Of a stretch of DNA of 64,000 nucleotides, positions 33,875 to 41,756 are shown one piece after another (the stretch's first letter is position 1; each line of letters starts with the position of its first letter). This DNA comes from Bradyrhizobium sp. CCBAU 53338. Lineage in GTDB: Bacteria > Pseudomonadota > Alphaproteobacteria > Rhizobiales > Xanthobacteraceae. The stretch is from the NCBI RefSeq assembly GCF_015291665.1, contig NZ_CP030048.1, positions 3,038,001 through 3,102,000 on the forward strand, written 5' to 3'. The notes under the pieces were generated by a model that saw only the letters and a program-made list of their open reading frames with translations, made no database searches and was not told where the DNA came from. Position numbers and translations under genes: made by a program.

Positions 33875-33926
33875 TTCCGTGATCTCGGCCGCCGGCTGCC
33901 CCAAAAGTTCCACAGGAAATCCGCGA

Positions 33927-34502
33927 ATGATCCGTCTGGGCGTGAAACTTAAGCCCGGGTTCCGGCTTTCAGTTCGCGTGAGAGGTATCGTGAAGCGAAT
34001 TCTGAAACCCGTCACCTACATCCTCGCGGCCATCTACTTCCTGGTGGACGCGGTGTTCATGGCCGTGGCGCGGCCGATCTCGGCCTGGCTCGCGCGGCAT
34101 TTCGAGTTCAAGCGACTCCGCGCCTGGATCAAATCGCTGCCGCCTTATCCGTCGCTCGCGCTGTTTTCGGTACCCGTGATCATCCTGGAGCCGATCAAGC
34201 CGGTGGCGGCGTATCTCGTCGCGACTGGTCAGTTTCTGAGCGGCATGGCGGCGTTTGTCGGCTGCGAGCTGCTCAAGCTCGTGCTGGTCGAGCGCCTGTT
34301 CCATCTCACGCGCGACAAGCTGATGCGGATTCCAGCCTTCGCCTGGGTGTACGGGAAGTTCACCGAGATGAGGGCGTGGCTCCAGGCCACCGAAGCCTGG
34401 CGCGCAATCCGCGCCTTGAGCCGCGCGGCGAAGGATTTTGTCGTGCGGGCGAGAGCGAGGTTGGCCGGCGGCTTCGGCAGGCCCGTGACATCAAGGGACT
34501 AG
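33927..34502 (+). CDS. Conserved membrane hypothetical protein, 191 aa
   Basis: Starts at ATG 33927 with an AGGAAA box upstream. A basic N-terminus leads to one clear helix (VTYILAAIYFLVDAVFMAVA), then a second hydrophobic region (YPSLALFSVPVIILEPIKPVAAYL) with a third helix GMAAFVGCELLKLVLV, followed by a basic helical tail. The IILEPIKPVA motif recalls a group of uncharacterised proteobacterial membrane proteins. No enzymatic motif is seen. It converges with the cupin gene at 34514. Confidence 0.68.
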   Translation: MIRLGVKLKPGFRLSVRVRGIVKRILKPVTYILAAIYFLVDAVFMAVARPISAWLARHFEFKRLRAWIKSLPPYPSLALFSVPVIILEPIKPVAAYLVATGQFLSGMAAFVGCELLKLVLVERLFHLTRDKLMRIPAFAWVYGKFTEMRAWLQATEAWRAIRALSRAAKDFVVRARARLAGGFGRPVTSRD

Positions 34503-34513
34503 AGCCGCGCCTG

Positions 34514-34867
34514 TTAGGCGAGCTTGCGCGCGGCAGCCGTCGCCTTGTCGCCCGTGTTGGGCGTGCCCGTCGGCTCGATCAGCATCAGATGAACCTCCTC
34601 GCGCGCCACCGGGCGGTGCTCGACACCTTTGGGCACGACGTAGAGTTCGCCTGGGCCGAGCGTGACGGTGCGATCCCGCAGCTCGATGTCGAGCTTGCCC
34701 TTCAGCACGAGAAAGAAATCGTCGGTGTCCTCGTGCTTGTGCCAGGTGAATTCGCCCTTCACCTTCACCACCATCACGTCGCAATCGTTGAAGGTCGTGA
34801 TCGTGCGCGGCGACCAATGATCATTGAAGGTCGCGAGCTTGTCGGCGAGCGATATGCTGTCGGCCAT
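34514..34867 (-). CDS. Cupin-domain protein
   Basis: A 117-residue single-domain cupin from ATG 34867. Motif 1 is WHKHEDTDDFFLVLKGKLDI (His, His, Glu-like positions; here HKHEDTDDF), and motif 2 is GPGELYVVPKGVEHRPVA. This is the RmlC-like mannose-6-phosphate-isomerase-type small cupin with a probable metal site. The C-terminal tail is Ala/Lys-rich. No partner gene is evident; function unknown. Confidence 0.82.
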   Translation of the reverse strand: MADSISLADKLATFNDHWSPRTITTFNDCDVMVVKVKGEFTWHKHEDTDDFFLVLKGKLDIELRDRTVTLGPGELYVVPKGVEHRPVAREEVHLMLIEPTGTPNTGDKATAAARKLA

Positions 34868-35213
34868 GGTTGATCCGTGTCCTGCTGTCTCGTGAAGCAC
34901 GATTTGGGATCGAACGGCGCCCACGGCAAGGCATTGCTTCGCCGGCAGGTCTTGTCGCGCCGAATTTGCGGAATGGTCGCAAAAGCCGGACTTTCCGGCC
35001 CAAAATCCCGCCAAAGCGCCGCGCTGAGCGTCCCGGCCTTGTTCACCCTGTCGCCAATGCCATGCATCAAAGCCATGGTGATTTGGCCGCTGCTGGCGTA
35101 AAGAGCGTTCCAAATCAAGATCATCATGGGTGTGACCGGGCTTCTGCAGCGATTGCAGCGTCAGGCCCCTCGGCTTTCCGTTCCACACCCCGACCAACCA
35201 AGGTTTTCATCCC
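34868..35213. other. Divergent intergenic region, no gene seen
   Basis: About 345 bases between the cupin and helicase genes, holding both promoters. The open frames crossing it have no protein character. I see no convincing hairpin or operator. Confidence 0.4.
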
Positions 35214-37223
35214 GTGTCCTTTCCGGCCCTGACCCCGCCGCTCGCCCGTGCCCTGGCTGAGCGCAATTACGAGTCTCCGACCCCGGTTCAGCTCGCCGTG
35301 CTCGGCGAGGATGCCGTCGATCGCGACCTCCTGGTGTCGGCCCAAACAGGCTCGGGCAAGACCGTCGCTTACGGCCTGGCCATGGCCAGGGACCTGCTCG
35401 ACGGGGCCGAGCGGTTCGCGCAGGCCGCAGCTCCGCTGGCCCTGATCGTCGCGCCGACCCGCGAGCTTGCCTTGCAGGTCCAGCGCGAGCTCACTTGGCT
35501 CTATGAACATGCGCAGGCGCGCGTCGTCTCATGCGTTGGCGGCATGGACCCGCGTCGCGAGCAGCGTGAGCTCGCAGCAGGCGCCCATATCGTCGTCGGC
35601 ACGCCCGGTCGCCTGTGCGATCATCTGCGGCGCAACCGCCTCGATATCTCGGAACTGAAGGTCGTCGTGCTCGACGAGGCCGACGAGATGCTCAATCTCG
35701 GCTTTCGCGAGGACATGGAGTTCATCCTTGAGACCACGCCGGAGACGCGTCGCACGCTGCTGTTTTCGGCGACGTTCCCGCGCGGGATCGTGGCGCTCGC
35801 CAAGCAGTATCAGCAGGATGCGTTTCGCATCGAGGTCGCGGGCGACGAGGGCGGTCACGCCGACATCGAGTACCGTGCCATCCGGGTGGCTCCCGGTGAT
35901 GTCGAACATGCGGTCGTCAACGTGCTGCGCTTCTACGAGTCGCCGAGCGCGCTGGTGTTCTGCAACACGCGCGATGCCGTCAGGCATTTGCAGGCGGCGT
36001 TGCTGGAGCGCGGTTTTTCCGTCGTCGCTCTCTCAGGCGAATTGACGCAGAACGAGCGTACCCTGGCGCTCCAGTCGCTCCGGGACGGACGCGCCCGCAT
36101 TTGCGTTGCGACCGACGTTGCCGCCCGCGGTATCGATCTGCCCAGCCTCGACCTCGTGATTCACGCCGACCTGCCGAACGACCCCGAGGTGATGCAGCAT
36201 CGCTCGGGCCGCACCGGCCGCGCGGGCCGCAAGGGTGTCAGCGTCCTGCTGGTGCCGCCGATACGACGACGTCGTGCGGAGGTGTTGCTCAATCTGTCCG
36301 GCATCGAAGCGAATTGGGGCACGGCGCCGCAGGCGGACGAGATCCGCAAGCTCGATCATGAGCGGATGAAGGACGTGTTGTTCACCGAGGAGACGACCGC
36401 CGAGGATCTGGCGCTGGCGCAGGCCTTGCTGGCCGAGCGCTCGGCCGAAGACATTGCCGCAGCACTCGCGCGGCTCTATCGCGCGCGGCTGCCGTCGCCC
36501 GAAGACATTCTCGATCCGGGCGAGCGCAGCAGCCGGCCGCGTGACGATCGTCATCGCGACGCTCGCGCGCCGCGCGACGATGGAAAGCCGCGCGGCGAGG
36601 ATCGCTCGGAGCGGCCTCGCGCCAAATCGGGGAAAAAGCACGTCATGGCGGAGCCGACCGTCTGGTTCCGGGCCGCCATCGGCCGCCGCAAGAATGCGGA
36701 GGCGCGCTGGCTGCTGCCGATGATCTGCCGCCGCGGCGGCATCGACAAGCGCGACATCGGCGCGATCAAGATCTCGGACACCACCACCGAGTTCGAGATC
36801 TCCGAACGCGTTGCGGAATCCTTTGCCGTCAAGGTCAAGCGTCCGGACAAGGAAGACAGCATCCGCATCGAGCCGATGACGGGCGCGCCGCAAGAGCAGG
36901 CGCCGGCGGAAAAGCGTTCACGCGCGCCAAGACGCGATGAAGATGAGGACGATCGCGTCAACCGCCGCAATGACGATCCCTGGAACGCGAACGCGCCAAA
37001 GCCACACGACAGGCCGCGGGGAAAGCCTGAAGGCAAGTACCAGGGCAAACCGCACGCCAAATCTGACGCCAAGCCTCACGACAGCGGCAAGTTCGGCAAG
37101 CCGGCGTTCGGGAAGAAGAACAAGAAATTCGGCAACAAATCCGGTGACGCCAAATACGCGCCGTCGGTCACGGAATGGCCGGGCGCCTCCGGAAAGAAGA
37201 ATAAGAAGAAGCGTAGAGGCTGA
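35214..37223 (+). CDS. DEAD-box RNA helicase with DbpA-like RNA-binding domain and basic tail
   Basis: A 669-residue ATP-dependent RNA helicase from GTG 35214. It has the Q motif SPTPVQ (21-26), motif I AQTGSGKT (43-50), motif II DEAD (154-157), motif III SAT (185-187), motif V ATDVAARGID and motif VI HRSGRTGRAGR. After a charged linker, residues about 480-565 (VWFRAAIGRRKNAEARWLLP onward) form a DbpA-type RNA-binding fold, followed by a long Lys/Asp/Gly low-complexity tail ending KKNKKKRRG. The family remodels rRNA or mRNA during ribosome assembly or cold stress. It is monocistronic. Confidence 0.93.
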   Translation: MSFPALTPPLARALAERNYESPTPVQLAVLGEDAVDRDLLVSAQTGSGKTVAYGLAMARDLLDGAERFAQAAAPLALIVAPTRELALQVQRELTWLYEHAQARVVSCVGGMDPRREQRELAAGAHIVVGTPGRLCDHLRRNRLDISELKVVVLDEADEMLNLGFREDMEFILETTPETRRTLLFSATFPRGIVALAKQYQQDAFRIEVAGDEGGHADIEYRAIRVAPGDVEHAVVNVLRFYESPSALVFCNTRDAVRHLQAALLERGFSVVALSGELTQNERTLALQSLRDGRARICVATDVAARGIDLPSLDLVIHADLPNDPEVMQHRSGRTGRAGRKGVSVLLVPPIRRRRAEVLLNLSGIEANWGTAPQADEIRKLDHERMKDVLFTEETTAEDLALAQALLAERSAEDIAAALARLYRARLPSPEDILDPGERSSRPRDDRHRDARAPRDDGKPRGEDRSERPRAKSGKKHVMAEPTVWFRAAIGRRKNAEARWLLPMICRRGGIDKRDIGAIKISDTTTEFEISERVAESFAVKVKRPDKEDSIRIEPMTGAPQEQAPAEKRSRAPRRDEDEDDRVNRRNDDPWNANAPKPHDRPRGKPEGKYQGKPHAKSDAKPHDSGKFGKPAFGKKNKKFGNKSGDAKYAPSVTEWPGASGKKNKKKRRG

Positions 37224-37296
37224 GCGGCGAGCCGTCCGCGCAGACAGTGACGATGCCGCCGGACTGCACCGGCGACATCATCTGAAAAGTGTGAGC

Positions 37297-37602
37297 TCAG
37301 CGGCCGCCACCACCGCCACCGCCACCTCCACCTCCACCTCCGCCTCCGCCACCGGCGTCACGCATGGCGGAGGTATAGCGCGGGTCGATCTGCTTCATGT
37401 AGGTGGGCGACGTGTCGCGGTCGATGCGAACGATGTGGCGCCGCACGGGTGGGGACTCCTGGGGGATGATGACGCCGCAGCTTGCGAAGAAATCAATGTC
37501 GCAGCGGTAGGAGCGGAACTGCACCGCATTGGCACTGGTTGCGGTGAACGCGGTCGTTGCGACCAATGCGATCAAGGCCACTCTGGGCAATGTGAGTTTC
37601 AT
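37297..37602 (-). CDS. Small secreted protein ending in 17 consecutive glycines
   Basis: A 101-residue protein. ATG 37602 is preferred over ATG 37608 because a GGAG box is then 7 bases upstream. The signal peptide ends near TSANA. The mature part has two Cys (YRCDIDFFASCG) and a basic region, and the C-terminus is 17 glycine codons (37303-37353) followed by Arg and the stop. The glycine tract is a GGN-codon repeat that uses all of GGC, GGT and GGA, so it is not a pure simple repeat. No domain is recognised. Confidence 0.65.
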   Translation of the reverse strand: MKLTLPRVALIALVATTAFTATSANAVQFRSYRCDIDFFASCGVIIPQESPPVRRHIVRIDRDTSPTYMKQIDPRYTSAMRDAGGGGGGGGGGGGGGGGGR

Positions 37603-37726
37603 GGACATTCTCCAGCCTCGGTTCGGCGAGACCGGAACGGCTCGCTCACTGCTTCGACGGCGGCTGATCGAAACCAGTTCGAGGGTGGGCTTCACGCCCG
37701 CGTGAGACGATGCGCGGGGGGAGCGG

Positions 37727-38230
37727 CTATCCGGCAAGCTCGCGCAGCATGTAGGTCGCGCTCGTGCCGTAGGACGACAGTTTGTCGCACAGCGCCGTAT
37801 CCGCTGCGACGGGGCGGAAGCCGAGACGCTCCCATAGCACGCGCGTACCGTAGACCGAGACCAGCGCAAGCGCCGCGATGCCCGATGAGCGCGCGAGTTG
37901 CTGGATCTCCGTGACATAAGCGCGCGCCGCGCCGCCACGGTGGTCGGGCAGCACGGCGACGTCGTGCACATAGAGACAGTCAGCAGCATCGGGCAATCGG
38001 TCGAGAAAATCGTCGAGCGGTGGGATGTTGTGCCGCATCCAGGGATGTGCGAGGCCGTAACCTGCGATCCCGTCGCGTACCGTGAGCACGCGGCATCCAT
38101 CAGGATAAAGCCGCAACTTCTCCGCGAGTACGTCGGACCGCTCGGGGAGACCAGGATGAATCCGCGCCGCGACCGCGCAGATCGCGTCGAGGTCTCCGGC
38201 CTGTGCACGGCGCCAATGCGGCTTGCTCAT
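37727..38230 (-). CDS. GNAT-family N-acetyltransferase
   Basis: A 167-residue cytoplasmic acetyltransferase using acetyl-CoA. The N-terminal strand-helix reads WRRAQAGDLDAICAVAARIH, and motif A is VHDVAVLPDHRGGAARAYVT, in which the R-x-x-G-x-A pyrophosphate loop is DHRGGAARA. Motif B ends YGTRVLWERLGFRPV. ATG 38230. The acceptor (small amine or protein) cannot be inferred. The polyglycine protein gene follows on the same strand after a 124-base gap. Confidence 0.87.
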   Translation of the reverse strand: MSKPHWRRAQAGDLDAICAVAARIHPGLPERSDVLAEKLRLYPDGCRVLTVRDGIAGYGLAHPWMRHNIPPLDDFLDRLPDAADCLYVHDVAVLPDHRGGAARAYVTEIQQLARSSGIAALALVSVYGTRVLWERLGFRPVAADTALCDKLSSYGTSATYMLRELAG

Positions 38231-38373
38231 CTTGCCCGTTCCATCTCTGCCACCGCAATTTATTCCGTCGTCTCGACGCGTGCAGCCAAAAATATCTTTG
38301 CGCCATTTTGAGGAATAGTGCGCGCAGTGCGGCGTCCTATCTCGTGCACGCCCATTGCATGACAGGAGACACC

Positions 38374-38763
38374 ATGACGACTTCCTCGATCCGCCTCGCG
38401 CTGACGCTCGCAGCGTCGCTCGCGATCACGTCCGCTGCGTTCGCGGCGCCGCCGACCAAGACCGGCAAGACCGACAAGGGCACCGTGCTCACCGACGCCA
38501 AGGGCATGTCGCTCTACACGTTCGACAAGGACATGGACGGCAAGTCGGCCTGCAACGGCCCCTGTGCGACAAACTGGCCGGCACTGAAGGCCGAGGCCAG
38601 CGACGCGCCCGGCGACGGCTACACCATCATCACCCGCGACGACGGCTCCAAGCAGTGGGCCCACAAGGGCAAGCCGCTCTACACTTTTGCCAAGGACACC
38701 AAACCCGGCGACATCACCGGCGACGGTTTTCTGAACGGCGCCTGGCATCTGGCGATGCCGTAG
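38374..38763 (+). CDS. Secreted protein with COG4315/PF03640 repeats
   Basis: A 129-residue periplasmic protein. ATG 38374 follows an AGGAGA box and the signal peptide ends near SAAFA. Two copies of the family repeat are seen: LTDAKGMSLYTFDKDMDGKSACNG (first half) with CNGPCATNWPAL, and WAHKGKPLYTFAKDTKPGD with DGFLNGAWHLAMP. This matches the secreted-repeat family of unknown function (PF03640), often described as lipoproteins, though here there is no lipobox. The role is unknown; stress or metal links in other species are not established for this gene. Confidence 0.85.
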   Translation: MTTSSIRLALTLAASLAITSAAFAAPPTKTGKTDKGTVLTDAKGMSLYTFDKDMDGKSACNGPCATNWPALKAEASDAPGDGYTIITRDDGSKQWAHKGKPLYTFAKDTKPGDITGDGFLNGAWHLAMP

Positions 38764-38782
38764 GCGATCTCGACGACGCCCG

Positions 38783-38810
38783 GGACGGGCGGCGCCATGC
38801 CAGCCCGTCC
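38783..38810. terminator. Hairpin between convergent genes
   Basis: GGACGGGC (38783-38790) pairs with GCCCGTCC (38803-38810) around a 12-base loop, 20 bases after the secreted-repeat gene and before the cupin gene end. It has no T-run on either side, so its termination role is uncertain. Confidence 0.35.
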
Positions 38811-38826
38811 TCGCATCGTGTGGGCA

Positions 38827-39252
38827 TTACGCCGGCGGGGCCGGTATCAATCCGTAGCGTAGCATCGTCGCTTTCATCTGGACCGGATCGGGCGCGCCGG
38901 ACGACAGCAGCGCGGCCATTTCCGTGAAATATTGCGGGCCCAGCACTCCGGGGCTCAAGATGCACAGGCATGTCGCCGGCCCGGTCGAACGGTTGGCAAA
39001 GCCGTGCACGATGCCGCGCTTGATGAAGACCGATTCTCCGGGGCCGAGATCGTTCTCCTTGCCGTCGACCGTCCAGGTCGAGACGCCTGAAAGCCCGTAG
39101 ATCGTTTCGTCCCAGCGGTCGTGATAATGCGGGATCGGCATCCGCGCATTCGGTTGCAGCGTCATTTCGAAGATGTCGACGCTGCCGCCGGTGTCGTCCT
39201 TGCTGTGCAGGAAGCGGAGCGAAAGCGCGCCGAAGTTGATGATGTCGGACAT
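38827..39252 (-). CDS. Cupin-domain protein
   Basis: A 141-residue protein from ATG 39252. Cupin motif 1 is PIPHYHDRWDETIYGLSGVS (metal residues His, His, Glu) and motif 2 is GPGESVFIKRGIVHGFAN (His). The C-terminal part (FTEMAALLSSGAPDPVQMKAT) resembles small cupin_2 proteins linked to quercetin-type or auxin-related metabolism, which is only recollection. Motif 1 is complete, so a metal-dependent activity is possible. No pathway partner is present. Confidence 0.82.
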   Translation of the reverse strand: MSDIINFGALSLRFLHSKDDTGGSVDIFEMTLQPNARMPIPHYHDRWDETIYGLSGVSTWTVDGKENDLGPGESVFIKRGIVHGFANRSTGPATCLCILSPGVLGPQYFTEMAALLSSGAPDPVQMKATMLRYGLIPAPPA

Positions 39253-39316
39253 GGTTCTTTCGTCCAGGTGAGGTGGAGCCTCGAGGGCGCGGCGCTCGCT
39301 CACGTCGAAACGAAGA

Positions 39317-39871
39317 CTACCGCAGCCCTTCATACACCATCAGGCCGCGGGCGATCTGCAATTTGCGGATCGCGCGCGGCAGCAGTTTCTCCGGCTGGTG
39401 CAGGTAGCGCCAGGAGGTGACGGTGAACGGGCCAAGCGCTCCGCATTCGTCGTCGAACGGTGCGAGCACGCCGGTCACGGTGACAGGCGTGTGCGGGCGG
39501 GCGTTGAAGGGCAGCAGCAGCAGCTCGAGATGGGCCTTGCTGCCGTCCGCGCGCGGTGCGGTGAGGCCGGCGATGGCTCCCAGCGCCTCGTCGGCGACGA
39601 TGGTCGCGATTTCCTCGATCTCGCCGCGGCTTCCGTCGGTAAACAATGCGGCAAAGCCCTGGTCCTTGAGATCGCAGCCGGCGAGGGCGCAGACGCGGGT
39701 TCCGGCGACGCGGAACGGGAAGCCGAGTTTTGGCTCGCAGGAGAGGACGAAGATGTCGCCCAGCAGCTCGCGCACGGCGGCCGGGTCGATATCGGACCGG
39801 TCAGGGGCCCGCGCATTGCCGCGCTTCTTGTCCCAATACGCGAAGAATGCGCGGCTCGATGGATGTTTCAT
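39317..39871 (-). CDS. PAS_5 domain protein
   Basis: A 184-residue single-domain protein from ATG 39871. The start FFAYWDKKRGNARAPDRSDI and the core LGDIFVLSCEPKLGFPFRVA with GTRVCALAGCDLKDQGF match my memory of PF07310, a PAS-like domain found alone in alphaproteobacteria. Such proteins (for example MopJ in Caulobacter) can modulate cell-cycle or motility signalling through histidine kinases. That link is family knowledge, not shown here. It is upstream of the cupin gene on the same strand with a 64-base gap. Confidence 0.8.
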   Translation of the reverse strand: MKHPSSRAFFAYWDKKRGNARAPDRSDIDPAAVRELLGDIFVLSCEPKLGFPFRVAGTRVCALAGCDLKDQGFAALFTDGSRGEIEEIATIVADEALGAIAGLTAPRADGSKAHLELLLLPFNARPHTPVTVTGVLAPFDDECGALGPFTVTSWRYLHQPEKLLPRAIRKLQIARGLMVYEGLR

Positions 39872-40039
39872 GACTGACGCTCGCCCCTCGGTGCGACCTC
39901 GTGGGACAAACCTGTCCCGCTTCAGTGCACCTCAGATCCCTGTGTTGTTGTGCAGGAGGGGAATTGCAGCGTCCATGCCGCGGGGGCGATTTCGGCGCCT
40001 CGGGCGCTGCCTTTGCGTTGTTAACGTTAAATTAACTAT

Positions 40040-40246
40040 GCGCTTTCGCTCAGCATCGCGCCTGCTAGGGTGATCGCGGTCGCAAGCCTCGCCGCTTTTC
40101 CCAGGTTCTCGGCGTGGCCTGTACACGGGCGTCAAACAGTTTGGTCACCGGCCGCGGGGAGGGGTGGGGATTTCCCTTGTTCCTCCGCAGTGCCGGAAAG
40201 GCCGACACGGACAGGCAGGGCTTTCCAGGGCCCTGCCTTTTCCTTT
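40040..40246 (+). ncRNA. Possible small RNA in a 450-base gene-free gap; 5' end not defined
   Basis: The gap 39872-40323 contains a plus-strand intrinsic terminator at 40213-40246, but no plus-strand gene lies upstream of it. The sequence before the terminator can fold: ACCGGC pairs with GCCGG around an inner GGAGG/CCTCC stem that carries a GGGATTTCCC core (about 40147-40200). This suggests a structured transcript ending at 40246. The 5' boundary is a guess; an AT-rich palindrome TTAACGTTAA at 40020-40029 may mark its promoter region. It could also be a leader or attenuator of the rhomboid gene. Confidence 0.35.
40213..40246 (+). terminator. Orphan plus-strand intrinsic terminator
   Basis: AGGCAGGGC (40213-40221) and GCCCTGCCT (40230-40238) form a 9-base perfect stem followed by TTTCCTTTT. 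No protein-coding gene on this strand ends upstream. Confidence 0.65.
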
Positions 40247-40323
40247 TGTGCACTTGCGCAAGGCCGGCAAAGGCGACTATCTGCAACGCTGTTGCTTCGA
40301 TCGCGCCTGAAAGCGAAACCGCC

Positions 40324-41133
40324 TTGGATTCCCCGCCACAACCCCCGTCGGACCAGCCGGTCGTCGTCGAAGAGGCCCCGCGCGAGCCGATCCTGACCTT
40401 GCCGTGGCCGCTGACCGCCTATGTCGTCCTCCTGGCGGTGATCCATCTGCGAGTGCTGCTCCCGCCGGAGCTGGAGAACTGGACCATCGACGTGTTCGGC
40501 TTCATCCCGAAACGGTACGATTCCTCGCTGGTCAATTTGCAGTTCGAGGGCGGCGCCGGGGCCAAGGTCTGGACCTTCGTCACCTATTCGCTGCTGCACG
40601 CCAATCTCGCCCATCTCGCCTTCAACGTGCTGTGGCTGCTGCCGTTCGGCAGCGCGCTGGCGCGGCGCTTCGGCGCGCTGCGCTTTTTCGTCTTCCTGGC
40701 CGTGACGGCGGCGGCCGGCGCGCTCGCCCATCTCGTCACCCACGAGCATGCGGTGGTGCCGATGATCGGCGCTTCGGCCTCGGTATCGGGTGCGATGGCG
40801 GCGGCGATCCGGTTCGCCTTCGCGCGCGGCAGCTTCCTGTCGTTCAGCCGTTCGGACGCCGATTCCGCCGCGAAAGTTCCGGCGCTGCCGCTGTTGCAGG
40901 CGCTGCGCGACCGGCGGATCGTCGGCTTCCTGGCGGTGTGGTTCGTCCTCAACGTCATCTTCGGTGTCGGCGCGATCGGCGTCGACGGCGACAGTGCGGG
41001 CGTTGCCTGGGAGGCGCATATCGGCGGCTTCTTCGCTGGCCTGTTGCTGTTCGCGCTGTTCGATCCTGTGCCGCGCGTGCGAAACGATGATGCTGCGGAT
41101 GCGTCATCACAGGACATTTCAAGCGGTATTTAA
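40324..41133 (+). CDS. Rhomboid-family intramembrane serine protease
   Basis: Inner-membrane protease of 269 residues that cleaves membrane-protein substrates within or near the bilayer. The nucleophile is Ser151 in GASASVSG and the catalytic His is His232 in EAHIGGFFAG. The helix with LLHANLAHLAFNVLWL supplies the conserved HxxxN oxyanion region. TTG 40324 is chosen because the frame upstream crosses an intrinsic terminator (40213-40246); the alternative GTG 40114 is therefore unlikely. The protein has six or seven helices. Its substrate is unknown and no neighbour suggests one. Confidence 0.87.
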   Translation: MDSPPQPPSDQPVVVEEAPREPILTLPWPLTAYVVLLAVIHLRVLLPPELENWTIDVFGFIPKRYDSSLVNLQFEGGAGAKVWTFVTYSLLHANLAHLAFNVLWLLPFGSALARRFGALRFFVFLAVTAAAGALAHLVTHEHAVVPMIGASASVSGAMAAAIRFAFARGSFLSFSRSDADSAAKVPALPLLQALRDRRIVGFLAVWFVLNVIFGVGAIGVDGDSAGVAWEAHIGGFFAGLLLFALFDPVPRVRNDDAADASSQDISSGI

Positions 41134-41320
41134 GCGGCGCTTGCGGCGCGGCCCGAATTCATCCATCATTTGCGCGAAGAATGTTCCGAAGCGACAAGCC
41201 CGTAGAGGCTTTGCTTCGCAAAGCGCCTGAACGTGAAACCGGCGCCGAAACTGTTAGTTGAAGACTCGCGAACAAGTCCGAACCGCGCAAAGCGGACGGG
41301 TCGGATTCAGGGAGGCGACA

Positions 41321-41749
41321 ATGACGGTACGTTCCATTCTCAATACCAAGGGGCACCAGATCATGAGCGTCGAGCCCGACGCGAAGCTGGCTGCCGCGGT
41401 CAAGCTGCTCGGCGAAAAGAAGATCGGCGCGGTGCTGGTGATGAACCAGAGCCGGCTCGAAGGCATCCTGTCCGAGCGCGACATCGTGCGTGTGCTGGGC
41501 GAGCGCGGTGCAGGCGTGCTGGAAGAGCCGGTCTCTCAGGTCATGACCCGCAAGGTGGTGAGCTGCAAGGAGACCGACACGGTCGCCGAGCTGATGGAGA
41601 TGATGACAACGGGCAAGTTCCGCCATCTGCCCGTCCTCGAGAACAACAAGGTGGTCGGCCTGATCTCGATCGGCGACATCGTCAAATGGCGTGTGCGCGA
41701 ATACGAATCCGAGCAGGAAGCCCTGCGCGACTACATCAAGACGGCCTGA
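41321..41749 (+). CDS. CBS-pair protein
   Basis: A 142-residue cytoplasmic protein consisting of two CBS motifs: VRSILNTKGHQIMSVEPDAK through GILSERDIVRVLGERG, and VMTRKVVSCKETDTVAELM through GLISIGDIVKWRV. CBS pairs bind adenine nucleotides (AMP, ATP, SAM) and act as energy sensors. ATG 41321 follows a GGAGG box. It resembles stand-alone CBS proteins common in rhizobia. It ends 7 bases from the convergent patatin gene. Confidence 0.9.
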   Translation: MTVRSILNTKGHQIMSVEPDAKLAAAVKLLGEKKIGAVLVMNQSRLEGILSERDIVRVLGERGAGVLEEPVSQVMTRKVVSCKETDTVAELMEMMTTGKFRHLPVLENNKVVGLISIGDIVKWRVREYESEQEALRDYIKTA

Positions 41750-41756
41750 GCCGGAT

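Noticed and set aside
37303..37353. GGN tract as a CRISPR or tandem-repeat array
   Set aside because: It is a codon-level run of glycine within one frame; no spacers or repeat units are present.
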